A DNA stretch of 64,000 nucleotides from Eopsaltria australis (taxonomy: Eukaryota; Chordata; Aves; Passeriformes; Petroicidae): contig JAVTVJ010000952.1 of the NCBI GenBank assembly GCA_034509425.1, forward strand, positions 212,501 through 276,500, written 5' to 3'. The notes under the pieces are model-generated. The model was not told the DNA's origin. It searched no databases and worked only from the letters and a program-made list of their open reading frames with translations. Positions 24,131 to 35,706 of this stretch are shown here, piece after piece; the first letter of the stretch is position 1, and each line of letters begins with the position of its first letter. Position numbers and translations under genes: made by a program.

Positions 24131-25510
24131 GGGTAAGACACGAGACATTTTCAAACTGTGAACTGCCAACACATGGGTGGTACAGTTTGTTTCAGGGGTT
24201 GATAGATGGCTGCTTTATTGGCTCTGACTTGCCCATTGAGCACAAATTCTCAGCCAGAGACTGGGAAGGAGGATAGAGGTGAATTTTGGACTGTACATGC
24301 CAAATATTTATAAGTAACCTCATTTGGAAAACTTGGTTTCTAATGGCAATTTTCTGTGATGCCAGGACACTGCTGGGGATTCCTGTTAATGCATTTACAG
24401 ATGGTTTTTTTGTTTGTTTGTTTGTTTTTTGGGGGGGTTTTTTTGGTTTTTTTTTTTGGTTTTGCAAAATCACGATGAGGAGAGGAGATGAGGAGAGGTG
24501 TCAGGCAGGTCAGAGCAGAGGGATAAGATGTGGGACAGGCCAGGGTCAGCCCCCCTCAGGTGCCCCTGGGGAGGCACACTCTGGTGGGCAGCACTGGGAA
24601 CTATCCAGCCTCCCTCCCACTTCATGTGTTTCTCTTCCTGTGCCCTGCTTTGTTCCTGGCCTGCACGAGCATTTAAACTCCCAGTAACTGAGTTTGTCTC
24701 AGGCATTGATCTGAGCTCAGAGCAGCAGCCTGGGAGTGTGTTCCTTCTTCCTTTGTGGTGGTCTCTGCTCCAGGAAACCCTGTGGCTGCAGCTGTGTCTG
24801 TCATGGATTGAGGGGTGTTATGGCCCTGCTGAGGCCATCCTGCTTCTGATTTTACCTGCTCCTGGGGGCTGAGAGCTTTGTGTAGAACCTTTCCAGCCCC
24901 TCCACTGCCCAGAGCTGAAGCTGCCAGCTCTGTGCAGCACAGCCCCCACTCTTGGTTACGCTCCCAGGGTCACTTTGCTGATGGTGCCAGTGCCCACAGC
25001 AGTTTTAGGGGGATCAGTTTTAGGGGGCACTACAAGGATGGGCTGTTGTTTTGAATTTGGCAGAAATCCATAGCATCTTGTACTCCCAGGAAAATCCAAA
25101 CATGCTGGAAGATGGTTCTCATCTGTGTCATCAGAAATGCGATGGAAGAGCAGCTCCACCAGACTTCCCTGGGATCACCACAGAGCTTTTGTTTCTCTCT
25201 CCTGGTCCAAGAACAACAGCAGCTCTGACCTTACTCCTTACATGGTCTTTGTTTGTGGCTCCATTTCAGTGTAAACATAAGGTTCAAGACAGGAGACACT
25301 CAGCAACAGAAGCCTGAAATCCAAGTAATGTTCTGCTATTCTTGTACTGCTGTTTCTTGCAGCAGCCCTCAGAAACCCCGTCCACATTGGATTCCTGTGC
25401 ACAGTGCAGACAGAGAGGAACCAGCCTTACTCCCAAATCTTTTGATAAAAATGAATGATATTGTGTGAAAATAAGGGGGAATTAAATACAAATGAATGAA
25501 AACTTTGAAT
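24131..25510. other. Intron with GT-rich low-complexity tract
   Basis: I see no gene. The tract at 24403-24465 is (TTTG)n and G/T homopolymers. A 13-bp word CAGTTTTAGGGGG is repeated at 25000-25012 and 25015-25027. Confidence 0.55.
24403..24465. repeat. (TTTG)n and T/G homopolymer tract
   Basis: About 60 bases of only T and G, starting with TTTG units and ending in T-runs broken by GG. Confidence 0.95.
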
Positions 25511-25572
25511 AGGGAATGGTTTAGGTTGGAAGGGACATTAAAGATCATCTTGTTCCACCCTCTTCCCCATGA
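25511..25572 (-). mobile_element. CR1 3' tip fragment
   Basis: GGGAATGGTTTAGGTTGGAA, GGGACATTAAAGATCATC and TTGTTCCACCC are the reversed CR1 end, about 60 bp long. Confidence 0.82.
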
Positions 25573-26502
25573 ATAAATATATCATTCATGTCAGGAAGTA
25601 CAGGTCTCCCAGATTCCATGCCTAGCATTCAGGGGTTTGCTTTATTTCTGGTTTTGCTCTGTTTTATTTTGTATTTTAGTGGCTCCTGATGGTGATTTGT
25701 GCTTTGCTTGTGAACCAGGGGCCCTTGGACGGTCTGCGGTGCATCGCTGCCCCTGAGTGCCAAGGGGACAGGTTGTGTAAGGGTCAGGCTGTTCTCCAGG
25801 ACATTCTGAAGATCAGCAGTGGTCCCTGCTATCAGAGATCTTCAGGATCCTCTGATGCGGCTCGCTCTCATCCCAGCAAGCATTCCCTGAAGCAGAAGAC
25901 TGTGCTGTCAGGTTTGTTCACAGAGCATCCCAGGGCTGCTGGGCTGGAGGGGATTCCTGCCCTGCCCACAGCTCTGACAGGCCTCTGTGGGACTGGTCCT
26001 TTTAGGATTCATCCCCTTAAATCCACAGCTGAATGCCTGAATCTGTGACTTCTGGCCCAGCACGTGATTTCTGGGGACCCTGGGGCAGGAAAATGAGAGG
26101 TGACTACTTGGCACTGTGCATTCCTGGGGATTTCGTTGATGTGACAACTGGGATGCTTTCTATGCTTCTTCTCTGTGCCTGATTTATATGTAGGGTTACA
26201 AAATACTTATTTAAATTAATGATTGTCTTTAAGTAATTTAATGCTTGTTTTTGTTAATGGGAAACCTGACTAAAGAGCTTTCAGTGAGCTGCTGTAGCAA
26301 ATCATTACCCACTCCCTGCTACTTCCTGTGGTAACATTAATCAGAATGGACTCATTGGCTACTAATGCAGATGCTGTATGTAATTCAGTATAAATTTTAT
26401 TGTAGTTTACCATTAATTTGTGTCCACTTACTCTAAAGTGCTAATGACACAAAAAATTCCATTGGGAATAGGGATCACCCTACTTTACAGGCACTGAGGA
26501 AA
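25573..26502. other. Unique intron between CR1 tips
   Basis: I see no gene. The open frame at 25689-26048 has no splice signals or known homology that I recognise. Confidence 0.5.
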
Positions 26503-26557
26503 AGAGAATGGTTTGGATTGGACTGGAAGGGACCTTAAAGACCCTCTATTTCCAACT
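26503..26557 (-). mobile_element. CR1 3' tip fragment
   Basis: AGAGAATGGTTTGGATTGG and CTGGAAGGGACCTTAAAGAC match the reversed CR1 tail. Only about 55 bp remain. Confidence 0.8.
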
Positions 26558-28820
26558 GGTGCTTCACAGCTCAAAATGGCCACAGTGCTCCAGGGACACA
26601 AGTCCAGCAGTGTTCCTTTAGGTATTTCTTTAAACACATGTGGCAATGGAATGGTTTCCTTTCTAGATTTAGGGACAATGGCTGTGTGGGGTGGATTGCA
26701 TCACTCTGGAAAAGCAGGAAAGGTGATGCTTTGGACTTCTGGGACAGGGGGAAAAATCAGAGTGTCCTCTGTGACTCCATGAAAATAGGCTGAAGGGGCT
26801 GAGCTGAGCAGTGTTATGTGTTTTTCCAGTAGGAATGGAGGACTGAGGCTGAAAATGCTCTTTACTCTGCCCTTTTTCACAGGGGAATGGCATGTTTTTC
26901 TGGAAGTTCATTCTTATTCATAAGACTATTTTCTCTATATAAATTCACTAAGGTTTAGTCAAAACCTCCTATAACCATATTGCTCAATATTTAATCTGTT
27001 TACCACAATAGTTGCCATACCAGCTAAATACATTAAAGAATAATACATAGAATACATAGAATAATACATAGAAATATATGTAGAAAATTGCTACACAAGC
27101 AGGAACCAAGTCACACTTAAGTGTTGTGTTAAGGATGTTTTGTGAGTAAACAGCAAATCCTAGAACCAAAGCACCACCTGTATAACATCCACTTCAAAAT
27201 GAAGCTTTTCTGCTAAAAACATGAAGCTGTGGGCTGCAGAGAATAACAAGCTGGAGCTGGAAGTGGACAAGAGTAAACGCTTCGATTCACATTGAAATGA
27301 TTTCTCCTGCCTAGTATAATTTAACCTGCCCACACTGCTAAACTTCTGTATTACACAGTCCTGTCAGACTGTCAGGAGGAATGATAAGCCTCCTGGAAGC
27401 CTCAGCCTGTTACACAGGGAGAACATTCCAGCCAGCATTTCCTTGTACATTTTTAAGACTTTAACTTGGTCTCTCAAGTATAAAGAATACCCTGCTTCAT
27501 GACCCCAGCCTCTTGTTAGTTGATAGATGAAATCTTCTCTTAAGCTGAGTCCCTTGTCTATTATGTTTGCAGAATTCAAGGTTTCTCTTTAAGCTTCCTG
27601 GCTTACTGCCAGAAGTCCATGGCTTTGTTACCCAAAGAAATTGCCTTTTTATTAACAGGAAGAGGATCTCTGAAATGGCAAAGGTGCCAATCTGCTTCCA
27701 GGTGAGGGAGAACAATTTTAAAGGTGTGATTGCATACTGTTGCTACTGCCAATAACTACAAAAAGAATAGCAAAGAACTGTTGTAGTGGTTGGGGGTTTT
27801 TGTTTGTCTGGTTTTTTTAATTTGAAAAGCTGGGATATAACATAAAAGCAAAATACAAGCTGTAGTCATTTCTGTGTTTCCCATGTTCTTTTAATCTCAA
27901 ATGTCTCATCACTATAAACTCTAGTCTGCATACCCAGGAAAAATGCACATAAAGTAAGCTGGGCTTTGGTTTCAATCTCATCTCAAGAACTTGTGCTATA
28001 AAATAAAGAAACTCCTTTCCCATGCACACCTCAGTTCAGTTGTGTTCAGGAGCAGCTGAGCAGGGATGGCTCTATCAGGTGGGTGCCGTAGAAGGAATGT
28101 TGCCTGTGCCATCCAGGCTGGAATGTGGCCACTGAACAGCTCAGCTGGTCAGGATTGTGGATCATCACTGATTTCTCTGTGTCACGCCAGATAGTTTTAC
28201 CTCTGCCATCCAAGTGAAGTAAATCAATCAAATGAGGCTTCCTAGGGATTCTCATTTAAGAACTTCAGGGCTTTTTTTCATGTGACTGCTTATGCCGGAC
28301 TCAGCAGCAGAAAAAGATTCCAGGCCACAGCTAATCAGACAAGTGATTCCACTTACCTGAAATATCAGAACTAGTTAGGAAGAGATTTCTCTAGCAGGAG
28401 GCATTCATGCTTATCTGTAGATGTTGTTAAAGTCTTTTTTTCTCTTTTAGATAACGACCAGCTACTGCACTTTCCTGGATTCCAGTAAAGGTGGCGAATA
28501 ATTGAGAGGGGTGGAAATAATTAATTTCAGTACCAACTGAGAACCAGTTGTAGTGACAGATACTTTATTTCACCTTTTTGCAGGAATCACATGTAATAAA
28601 ACTCCTAAGCACATTTTCACAAGTGCAGAAACACTAATTCACATTTGTAAGAGACTGAGAGGCAGAAGGCCCCAGCAATATGCTGAGCAATAAACCACCA
28701 TAGGGTTATTTAACCGATTGCTGCCTACAGGACTTGGATAAATTTCTAAGGACATGAAGAACAATGAAACAGTGTAGCAGGAAAAAGGGAATTAAAGATA
28801 AAGCACATTTTGAAGAGCTC

Positions 28821-28846
28821 TTTAATTAGTTACTTTAATTAGTTAC
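28821..28846. repeat. Perfect 13-bp tandem duplication with homeodomain core
   Basis: TTTAATTAGTTAC occurs twice in a row with no mismatch. Each copy holds TAATTA. Confidence 0.85.
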
Positions 28847-30590
28847 AGATTCATATTCTAGTGTGTGTGATTTCCCACCACCATAAAAGCCTAATGAAAG
28901 AGTCTCATGTAAGATGCTCCTTCCCCCACTGTGGAGTGTCTTGCTTTAAAATCCACAGTAAGTACCATCACATTCCCTTCTTTCTTTTGCTAATATTGAC
29001 CTTGCAAGGGGCTAGACTTGCAGTTGTTATAAATCAGTCCAACACTGATTGCTACTGAGCTTTCTTGATTTGCATCAGCTAAGGCTCTAGCCCGAGTGCA
29101 TCCTCTGAGCATGAAACGAAGACAGAAGTCAGTGCTAAATGAAGTTGACCCTTTCCTTTAATTTGCAGTCAGTGGAGGGGCTCCTGAAATTTGAATTGCC
29201 AGGGCTGTGTCATTTGTGTCCCTTGGACAGTCACAGTTCGGGTCACACTGCCAGCCTGCCTGGCTAAGACCTGATTGAAAACCTGAGCATGTTTGTTCTC
29301 GCCCCATTTTATATCTGGGATAAAAAATTATCTCAGTGCCCTTGCTCAGGTGGCAGGACAGTTAACAGGGAAGAGGCTGTGATGGGCAGGGAAGTAAAAC
29401 CTGCAATCCATCTCATGAACTGCACTTCTCCCTAGCAGACCAAATCTCTCCTGGTCTTGCTCCTAACAAATCCAGAATCCTCTTTTTGCACATTCTAACA
29501 TGAATCACTTGTAGTTTAAAAGTCTAAAAGAAGGTGATGGGAGTGTAACCACTGTGGCCTGTCATAAGAAGGGTTATGCTATGGCAAATTCATCTGCAGG
29601 GGGTTCTGTGTGTATCTTTCAATATTCAGTAGCCAGCCAGATCTCATCTGATGTCCTCTCAGAAATGCAGGATCCTTTGTGGGTTTGTTACCTTATGTTA
29701 AGCATTTCCCAGGAGTGTTGAAGTGCTTAATGCTGAGATATCTTTGTGGCTTTTTAGCTCAGAGTTCTGATTGTGAAGACATGAAGGGAAGAAATGATTG
29801 GGAGGATTTGTCACCTGATTTTGTTTGAACAATTGCTTTTCCCCCTTGGTCAGATGTGGGACAGAACAGGAATCACCTAAATGTAGATAGATTGCAGTAA
29901 CACATGACAGTTCTTTATTGGTTTCCATTACCTATGCTGCTCATTTCCCCAGAGGAAAGGGCAGCTAATACTGTATATTTTTTAACATAAACCAAAGGGA
30001 AGGATAAGCCAGTGCATATGAAAAGATGGCTCTTTATTCTCCATATGCACTGAATTGAATTGCAATTTCCTCCTTTCATTTTCTCTTGGTTCTCTGTATG
30101 TCAGAGCAGCCAGGTGTGTTTGTAGTCCTTCACCAGCAGATGATCACTGGAGGCCCACAGGTAATGAGTGGACACACATGGTGCACTGGCAGGGTTTTCA
30201 GCTCTGCTAATGAATTTTTGGTGCTACAAAAAGGCTGGGGGCAGCCAGGCCCCCTCTGGGCAGGGGAACTATTGTATGTTCCCATTTTAGCTTATTGCAA
30301 ACCCTTTCTGTCTCTGTTGTAGGTATTTCACACCTTTATATTGATGTTTCTTTTGGCCTTCTTATTGTGTCCGTATATAAATTCAAGATCTGTGTAGCTG
30401 AGGAGCTCACAGTGGGTGCTTTCCCTTTGTAGAGACTAAACTTGGGCCTCTCCCTTCTGCACTTAGTGCACATCATTACCAGGTGGGGAAAACAGTATTT
30501 GGGAAAGGTTTTCAGAGGTGCAAGAAAGAATATGAGGTCCCAGTGAAGGAGGAGGCCAGCTGGGGTGACCTGGGCAAAATCTGTGTCCTG

Positions 30591-30655
30591 TTTTCTCCTT
30601 CTCTCTCCTTTCTCTTCTCCTCCTTTTCTCCCTCTCTGTCCTTCTCCTTCCCCTT
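30591..30655. repeat. Pyrimidine-rich tract
   Basis: Forty-seven uninterrupted C/T bases (30591-30637), one G, then 17 more pyrimidines. Confidence 0.85.
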
Positions 30656-32798
30656 AATAGATTTTCTAGCTGTTTCTTTGAATAAAAAATTAATAATGGC
30701 AAAGGCTTGTAGCTGGTCCCTGGGGTAGAATAGTGGCTAAGGATGTAAAAGAATGATTTGAACAAACAGTCTCAGGAGAATAAATGAAGTGCTATGAGTT
30801 CTGTAAGTAAGGGAAAAACATATAGAACTGAAAATATTTGCCTAGTTAAGCAACTTCTATAATAAAACTTAAGCCATAGCATTAGCAGCTTGGAATGGAT
30901 TTTTAAGCCCAGACAGACAATCTAGGAGACAATATTTAATTTTTTTAATAGACATACAATGTTTAGCTGTCCAAATCACGTGAATTCTGAAGGACAAGGT
31001 CTGGAGATGGCATTTGGATGCCTGGAGATATAAATAAGTTTCCTATGGGATTTTTAGAAGGGCACAAGCAAATCAGGCAGCCCAGCTAGTTTTGATTTTA
31101 ACAGAGTTGCATACCCAACACACTTTTTATGCCTCCTCCTCCTCCTTCCTGCAGGGATTTGCCTTCTCTAGCACAAGACAGTTTAAAGTGATACTTGGAA
31201 GCCTAAGTGACTTTGCTTATAGAAGATGTACCCAAGTTCCTCAGAGCTGTGCTGACAGCCTGGAAACTGGAAGCACGTGTCCAGTTCTGTGCCATGGGTC
31301 ATGTGTGGCTGCTCCAAAGCCTGGCCAAGCAGCAGCCCCTGTGCCAGCCCTGCCTGCCAGCTGGGCATTCCCTGCTCAGGCTCTGCAACACAGTCCCTGC
31401 AGCTCAACCAGCACAGCCTGGCCTGCCTTACGTTTAACAGACATTCAATAAGGAACTACTTTGATTTTCCTCGGCTGCTACATGCTCCCATCCGTGATAC
31501 ATTGCTGCAGAAAACTCCTGATTTAAACATAAAACCTGGGATCAGGAGGTGTTTGTGTGGCTCGTGCTGCTGTGTTGTTCCATGCTCTGGATGGATCCTG
31601 CCCCTCTCTGTTCCAATGACCTTGCTGTGTGTCCTGGGGACCTTATCAAGGATTTCTGCCAAGCTGCAATGAGCCACAGCCATGCTCCCACCCCTGATGA
31701 CTGATAATCCTGGAAGAGGCAGTTAATTGGTGAGAACAAGCCCCGGCAAGGCAGGAGCAGAGCCCCTCTTCCAGCCCTGCTCTGTAGCATCCTGCCAGTG
31801 CATCTGGGCTCTGAGGGAGGCAGCACCCCACCCTCCATTCCTTTTGTTCCTCTCTTTGTTAAGCAATTAATCTCATTCTGCTGAGATAAAATTTTTCTAT
31901 TAAAAGGGAAAAAAAACCTTCAGTCAAAACATTTGGGGGAGAGAAGGAGGGAGGGGGAGAGGAGTCCTCCTCACAGTTTGTTAATTGGTTCTTTCACCTG
32001 ACAGTAGTTTGTGTCAATTAACTTGATACTCAGTGAAAGTGAAATTAATCCACCTGGGTCAAAAGCAGCTATTAATTTTTAATCAAAACAAAATGCTCAC
32101 TCGACAGATTTGTAGCTCCACTTAGAATAAACAAGATACGCATGAGGTGGAATGTGCCACAGGCTCCGCTCGCCGAGGTGCTCCTGGGGATAATTCCTTT
32201 CTCTCCTGCAAAGGGCAGAGGTGAGGCAACTACTGCTAATGACACTTGTCATCCAAAGAGCCTCTTCCCTGGTGCATGTGCAGCCTTTCCCCAGGGTGTT
32301 TCCCCCTGCAAGCCAAACCCTTCCCACAGTGGATGTGGGCAGCAGGAGGGGCTGAGGCTCCTGGGCTGGACTTGCTCCTCCCTTGCCCGGGTGGGGTCAG
32401 GCCATCCCTCTGTCTTTCTGTCCCCTGGGATACACCCAGACACAGCCCTGTCCGTGCTCTGTGACACATGGAGCACCCCGGGCACCCCACGGCACCTGCA
32501 GCCCCCCAGGGGCCTCTGTGGGCAGGGAGAAGGTGACTCTCTCATGGGAAGGTGCTTCCTCCGTGAAAGGGAGCTGGGAGCACAAAACTGTCCCAGGATT
32601 TCTTCCATCCCATGCACTAAAACAGTGAGGGCCAAAATCTCAGGGAAATCGTTTGTTTTGCAGAAAGCCACAATGCTCCAAAGTGTTCAGATTTATCCAA
32701 AACGGCAGAAGCAAAAACTTTGGAGCTTACTTTTGCATAGAAAATGCTTTGGAATTAGGTGCTATTAATAATAACCTGTGTCAGACCTAGGCCTTAGT

Positions 32799-33135
32799 TC
32801 ACAGAATCCTAAAATATCCTGAGTGGGAAGGGACCTGCAGGAATCACCGAGTCCAGCTCCTGGCCCTGCACAGACACCCCAACAGCCCCACCCTGGGCAT
32901 CCCTGGCAGCTCCTGGAGCTCTGGCAGCCTCGGGGCTGTGCCCATTCCCTGGGGAGCCTGGGCAGTGCCCAGCACCCTCTGGGGGAAGAACCTTGCCCTG
33001 ATCTCCAGCCTGACCCTGCCCTGGCACAACTCCAGCCATTCCCTGTCCCTGTCACAGGAAGCAGAAATCAGAGCTGTCCCTCGGGAGAAGCTACAGCCCC
33101 TGATGGGGTCTCAGTCAGTCTCCTCCAGTTCAGCT
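32799..33135 (-). mobile_element. CR1 LINE 3' end, young copy
   Basis: Reverse complement of the GC-rich CR1 3' region seen at 903 and 51650. It starts with TCACAGAATCCTAAAATATC (tail) and runs through CAGACACCCCAACAGCCCC to a region near 33135 that resembles the sequence just downstream of ORF2. Very similar to the other two copies, so recent. Confidence 0.9.
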
Positions 33136-35610
33136 GATGAGCTGAAGGAAGTCAAGGTGAATTATGCTTGAGGTATGTACAGAAAAGCAAACTTCCAAAT
33201 CTCCTAAGGTGGTTTAAAATTCTTCTTCTCTCCTTTCTGTCTCTCTTTTGGTCTCTTCTTCCTGAAAGCTTCGATCTCTGTGAGACTCAAAGGGAATAAA
33301 ATAGGAATCCCCCCACTTTGCTCTGTACTGAGCATGTAGCAGCAGCTCTTGTAGGGCTCTGAAGAACAGATTATTTGGGTCACACAAAAGGTGATGGAGC
33401 AAGTGCAGGCTGAGGGGCAGAGATCCAAGCAGAGCTGGGTTCCTGTTCCATGTGTGGCACAGGGAGCAGCAGAGAGGAAGCAGTCTCTGGTTTGTACCTG
33501 TGGTGCAAAGGCCAAAGATACTTTAAAAAAAAAAATCTTGATATCTGATTGTGTGGAAGGAATGCTCAATTATGAGCCCTGTTGGATTGACTCTGAAAGT
33601 GCTAGAGATGCCCACATCCACCAAGTCTCCCTGCAGGTGCAGCTTGCCAGGTGAATCCAAAAGGACCATAGTGGACAGCCCCAACACCTGCCACGAGCAT
33701 TTGGAGGAGCAGATTATGGTTCTGCAGCCAGCACAGCAGACCCCAGCTCTGCTGGAGATGACAGATGGAAGATTAATAATGAACTGGGAATAAACTGTTC
33801 TTCAGAGGGTCCAGGAGGAAATTCCCATGGGAACTCTGCAGCTGCTCCACTGTGGTAGGAGCCACGTGTGAGATTTTTCTCTGCCCTGAAGCACCAGCTC
33901 TGCTGCTGGGCAGGGGAAGCAGCTCCCTGGGGACTGACCTTGCCTGGGGGGAGTGGCAGTGGTTGGCATCTGTGCTGCTACTGCAGTGAGCAAGCACTGG
34001 GAGACCTTAAATGAGGAGGTGTCAGTCCTGCTGCACCCTGCAGTGCTCAGTCCTGTGCTAAAGCAGCTCACTCAGACACCCACACTCACAGCTCTTCTCA
34101 CTTTCTCATTACTTTGTAGACAATAAAAGCAAAATATTACCTGTTGGTTGTCAAGGTATCAAGCCTTAGAGGGGATTTTTCCCCCTCTTTTTTTTTCTTT
34201 CCCCAAGTAGTATCGTGTCTTGGGATTTTTAGACACTAATTGGATTTTTTTTTTTTTACTGCTGTGAGTATTCTTTTGTGAGGAGAACCTGTCTGCACAC
34301 CAGAGTGCTGGGGGCAATTTTTACCTGTGCAACTTATTACCTGCTCCTGCACTGATTTGGCCAAATGGATCAGAACAGTTCCTCCATCTGCAGCAGTGCA
34401 TTAGTCAATAGTACCTCACACTCTTCATGCAGGGGAGCCTGATCTCATGTGTGACACTGCTCTTTCAGGTGTTCTTCCCAATATTGTAATTAAAGCAAAT
34501 CTGACCTATGTGCTGGAGTTAATAGATATTTTTATTACACATGCTCAAAGACATAAAATGGTTGCTCGTTCTTCCTTCTCTTCCAGCTCTGTCTGTCTGC
34601 TCCATTTAGCTGCCAGGATTGCCTGGAGAATGTGTAACCTGGATTATTGTTAGGATTTTAACAGGAAAGAATATATTCTCCAGTGACAGGGAAAGGCAAG
34701 TGAGTGACAAAGGAGTGACAGCCTCCTCCAATGTCACATATGCAGAGGATATTAATAGGCAGCAGCAAGACAAGGATCTGGTTCAGAGCATGGAGGGGCT
34801 GTGTCTGTCAGGCATCAGCAGCAGTAGAACCAATAATAACAACTTTATACAGCCAGACAGATCAGCTGGAACCTGCCAGTGCCCTTGGTGTTCTCTGGAA
34901 GGTGTCCCAAAACCTGCAGTGAGCATAAACCTCCTTGCATTTCTGAGCTCCTCATTGCACAGAGACCTTCAGCAGCAAAGGGACCACAGAGCTGGAATAT
35001 CCCACGTGTGCTTCATCCAAAGGGATCCTGCCAAGGGGGTTATAGGCACTGCTTCCTGGAGCATCCCTGCATCCCCTGCTCTTCCAGGTGCTTTCCAGGC
35101 TGATTCTGCCTCACCAGCATTGTGAGACAACAGCCTCAGCTGCTCTGTTTGTGTGGCACAGAGGGTAACAGCTCTCAGGAACTGCTCTGCACCTCACCCT
35201 GTGTTATTGGCCTTTAGCCATTCCTTCTCATCTTTTTGTCTTTTTTTTTTTTTCTTCTTCTTTTTTTTGGCTTTTTAATCATTTCTGGAACCAAGTGTGA
35301 GGTTGGCAGACAGCGTGATGCTCTGACAAGTGGAAGCTTACATTTCTGATTATTTACTTGTATCTCTTGTAAATAGGTAATCCTTTTTTCCCCTTTCAAG
35401 TTAATGTAATTTAGTTGCAGAGAGATTAGGGAGCTTATCTGAACTCAGGGAGGAAGTTTGGTGTTCTGAGGCTTAAACCTCCATAATCAGAAATGTTGCT
35501 TCCTCCTTTGCTCCAGCTTATATCAACCACATCAGGTGCTCAAACCAATAACGTGCATCCACACAAGAAGCCTGTCCCCCAGTCTAATAATATCTGAAAT
35601 GACTTGGATG
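33136..35610. other. Intron, no gene seen
   Basis: Contains T-rich runs near 34186 and 34247 and a pyrimidine tract at 35238-35276. Open frames at 34447-35125 have no supporting signals. Confidence 0.5.
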
Positions 35611-35706
35611 CAGGCTCTAGCTGGGGATTAATGACTAACTGGCTTTAATGGGCCTCAGATCATCAACTGCCTCTCTGTTGGTCATTAATCCCCAGGAAAC
35701 AGCCTG
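35611..35706 (+). other. Long imperfect hairpin with paired GGATTA/TAATCC sites
   Basis: The left arm at 35611-35639 pairs with the right arm at 35677-35706. The inner 19 bp (35621-35639 against 35677-35695) have a single mismatch: CTGGGGATTAATGACTAAC against GTTGGTCATTAATCCCCAG. Beyond a 4/5-nt internal loop, CAGGCT (35611-35616) pairs with AGCCTG (35701-35706). The loop is 37 nt. Each arm carries GGATTA/TAATCC, the OTX/PITX-type homeodomain site. It could fold in AUTS2 pre-mRNA, or be a DNA palindrome bound by homeodomain dimers, or an old MITE end-to-end remnant. I see no target-site duplication. Confidence 0.7.

Larger units (their letters stand above)
26558..32798. other. Long unique intron stretch
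   Basis: I see no gene. Small features are an ATACATAGAATA-type short tandem at 27040-27073, a perfect 13-bp tandem with homeodomain cores at 28821-28846, and a pyrimidine-rich tract at 30591-30655. A good-looking acceptor (CTCCTCCTCCTCCTTCCTGCAG, split across 31134-31155) has no donor to make an exon. Confidence 0.5.

Noticed and set aside
31134..31260. Strong acceptor-like CTCC-rich tract ending CTGCAG, possible second exon
   Set aside because: No good donor follows within a likely exon length and the translation does not match AUTS2.
32142..32768. 208-codon open frame on the + strand
   Set aside because: GC-rich intron next to a CR1 copy, open on both strands. No known protein pattern.
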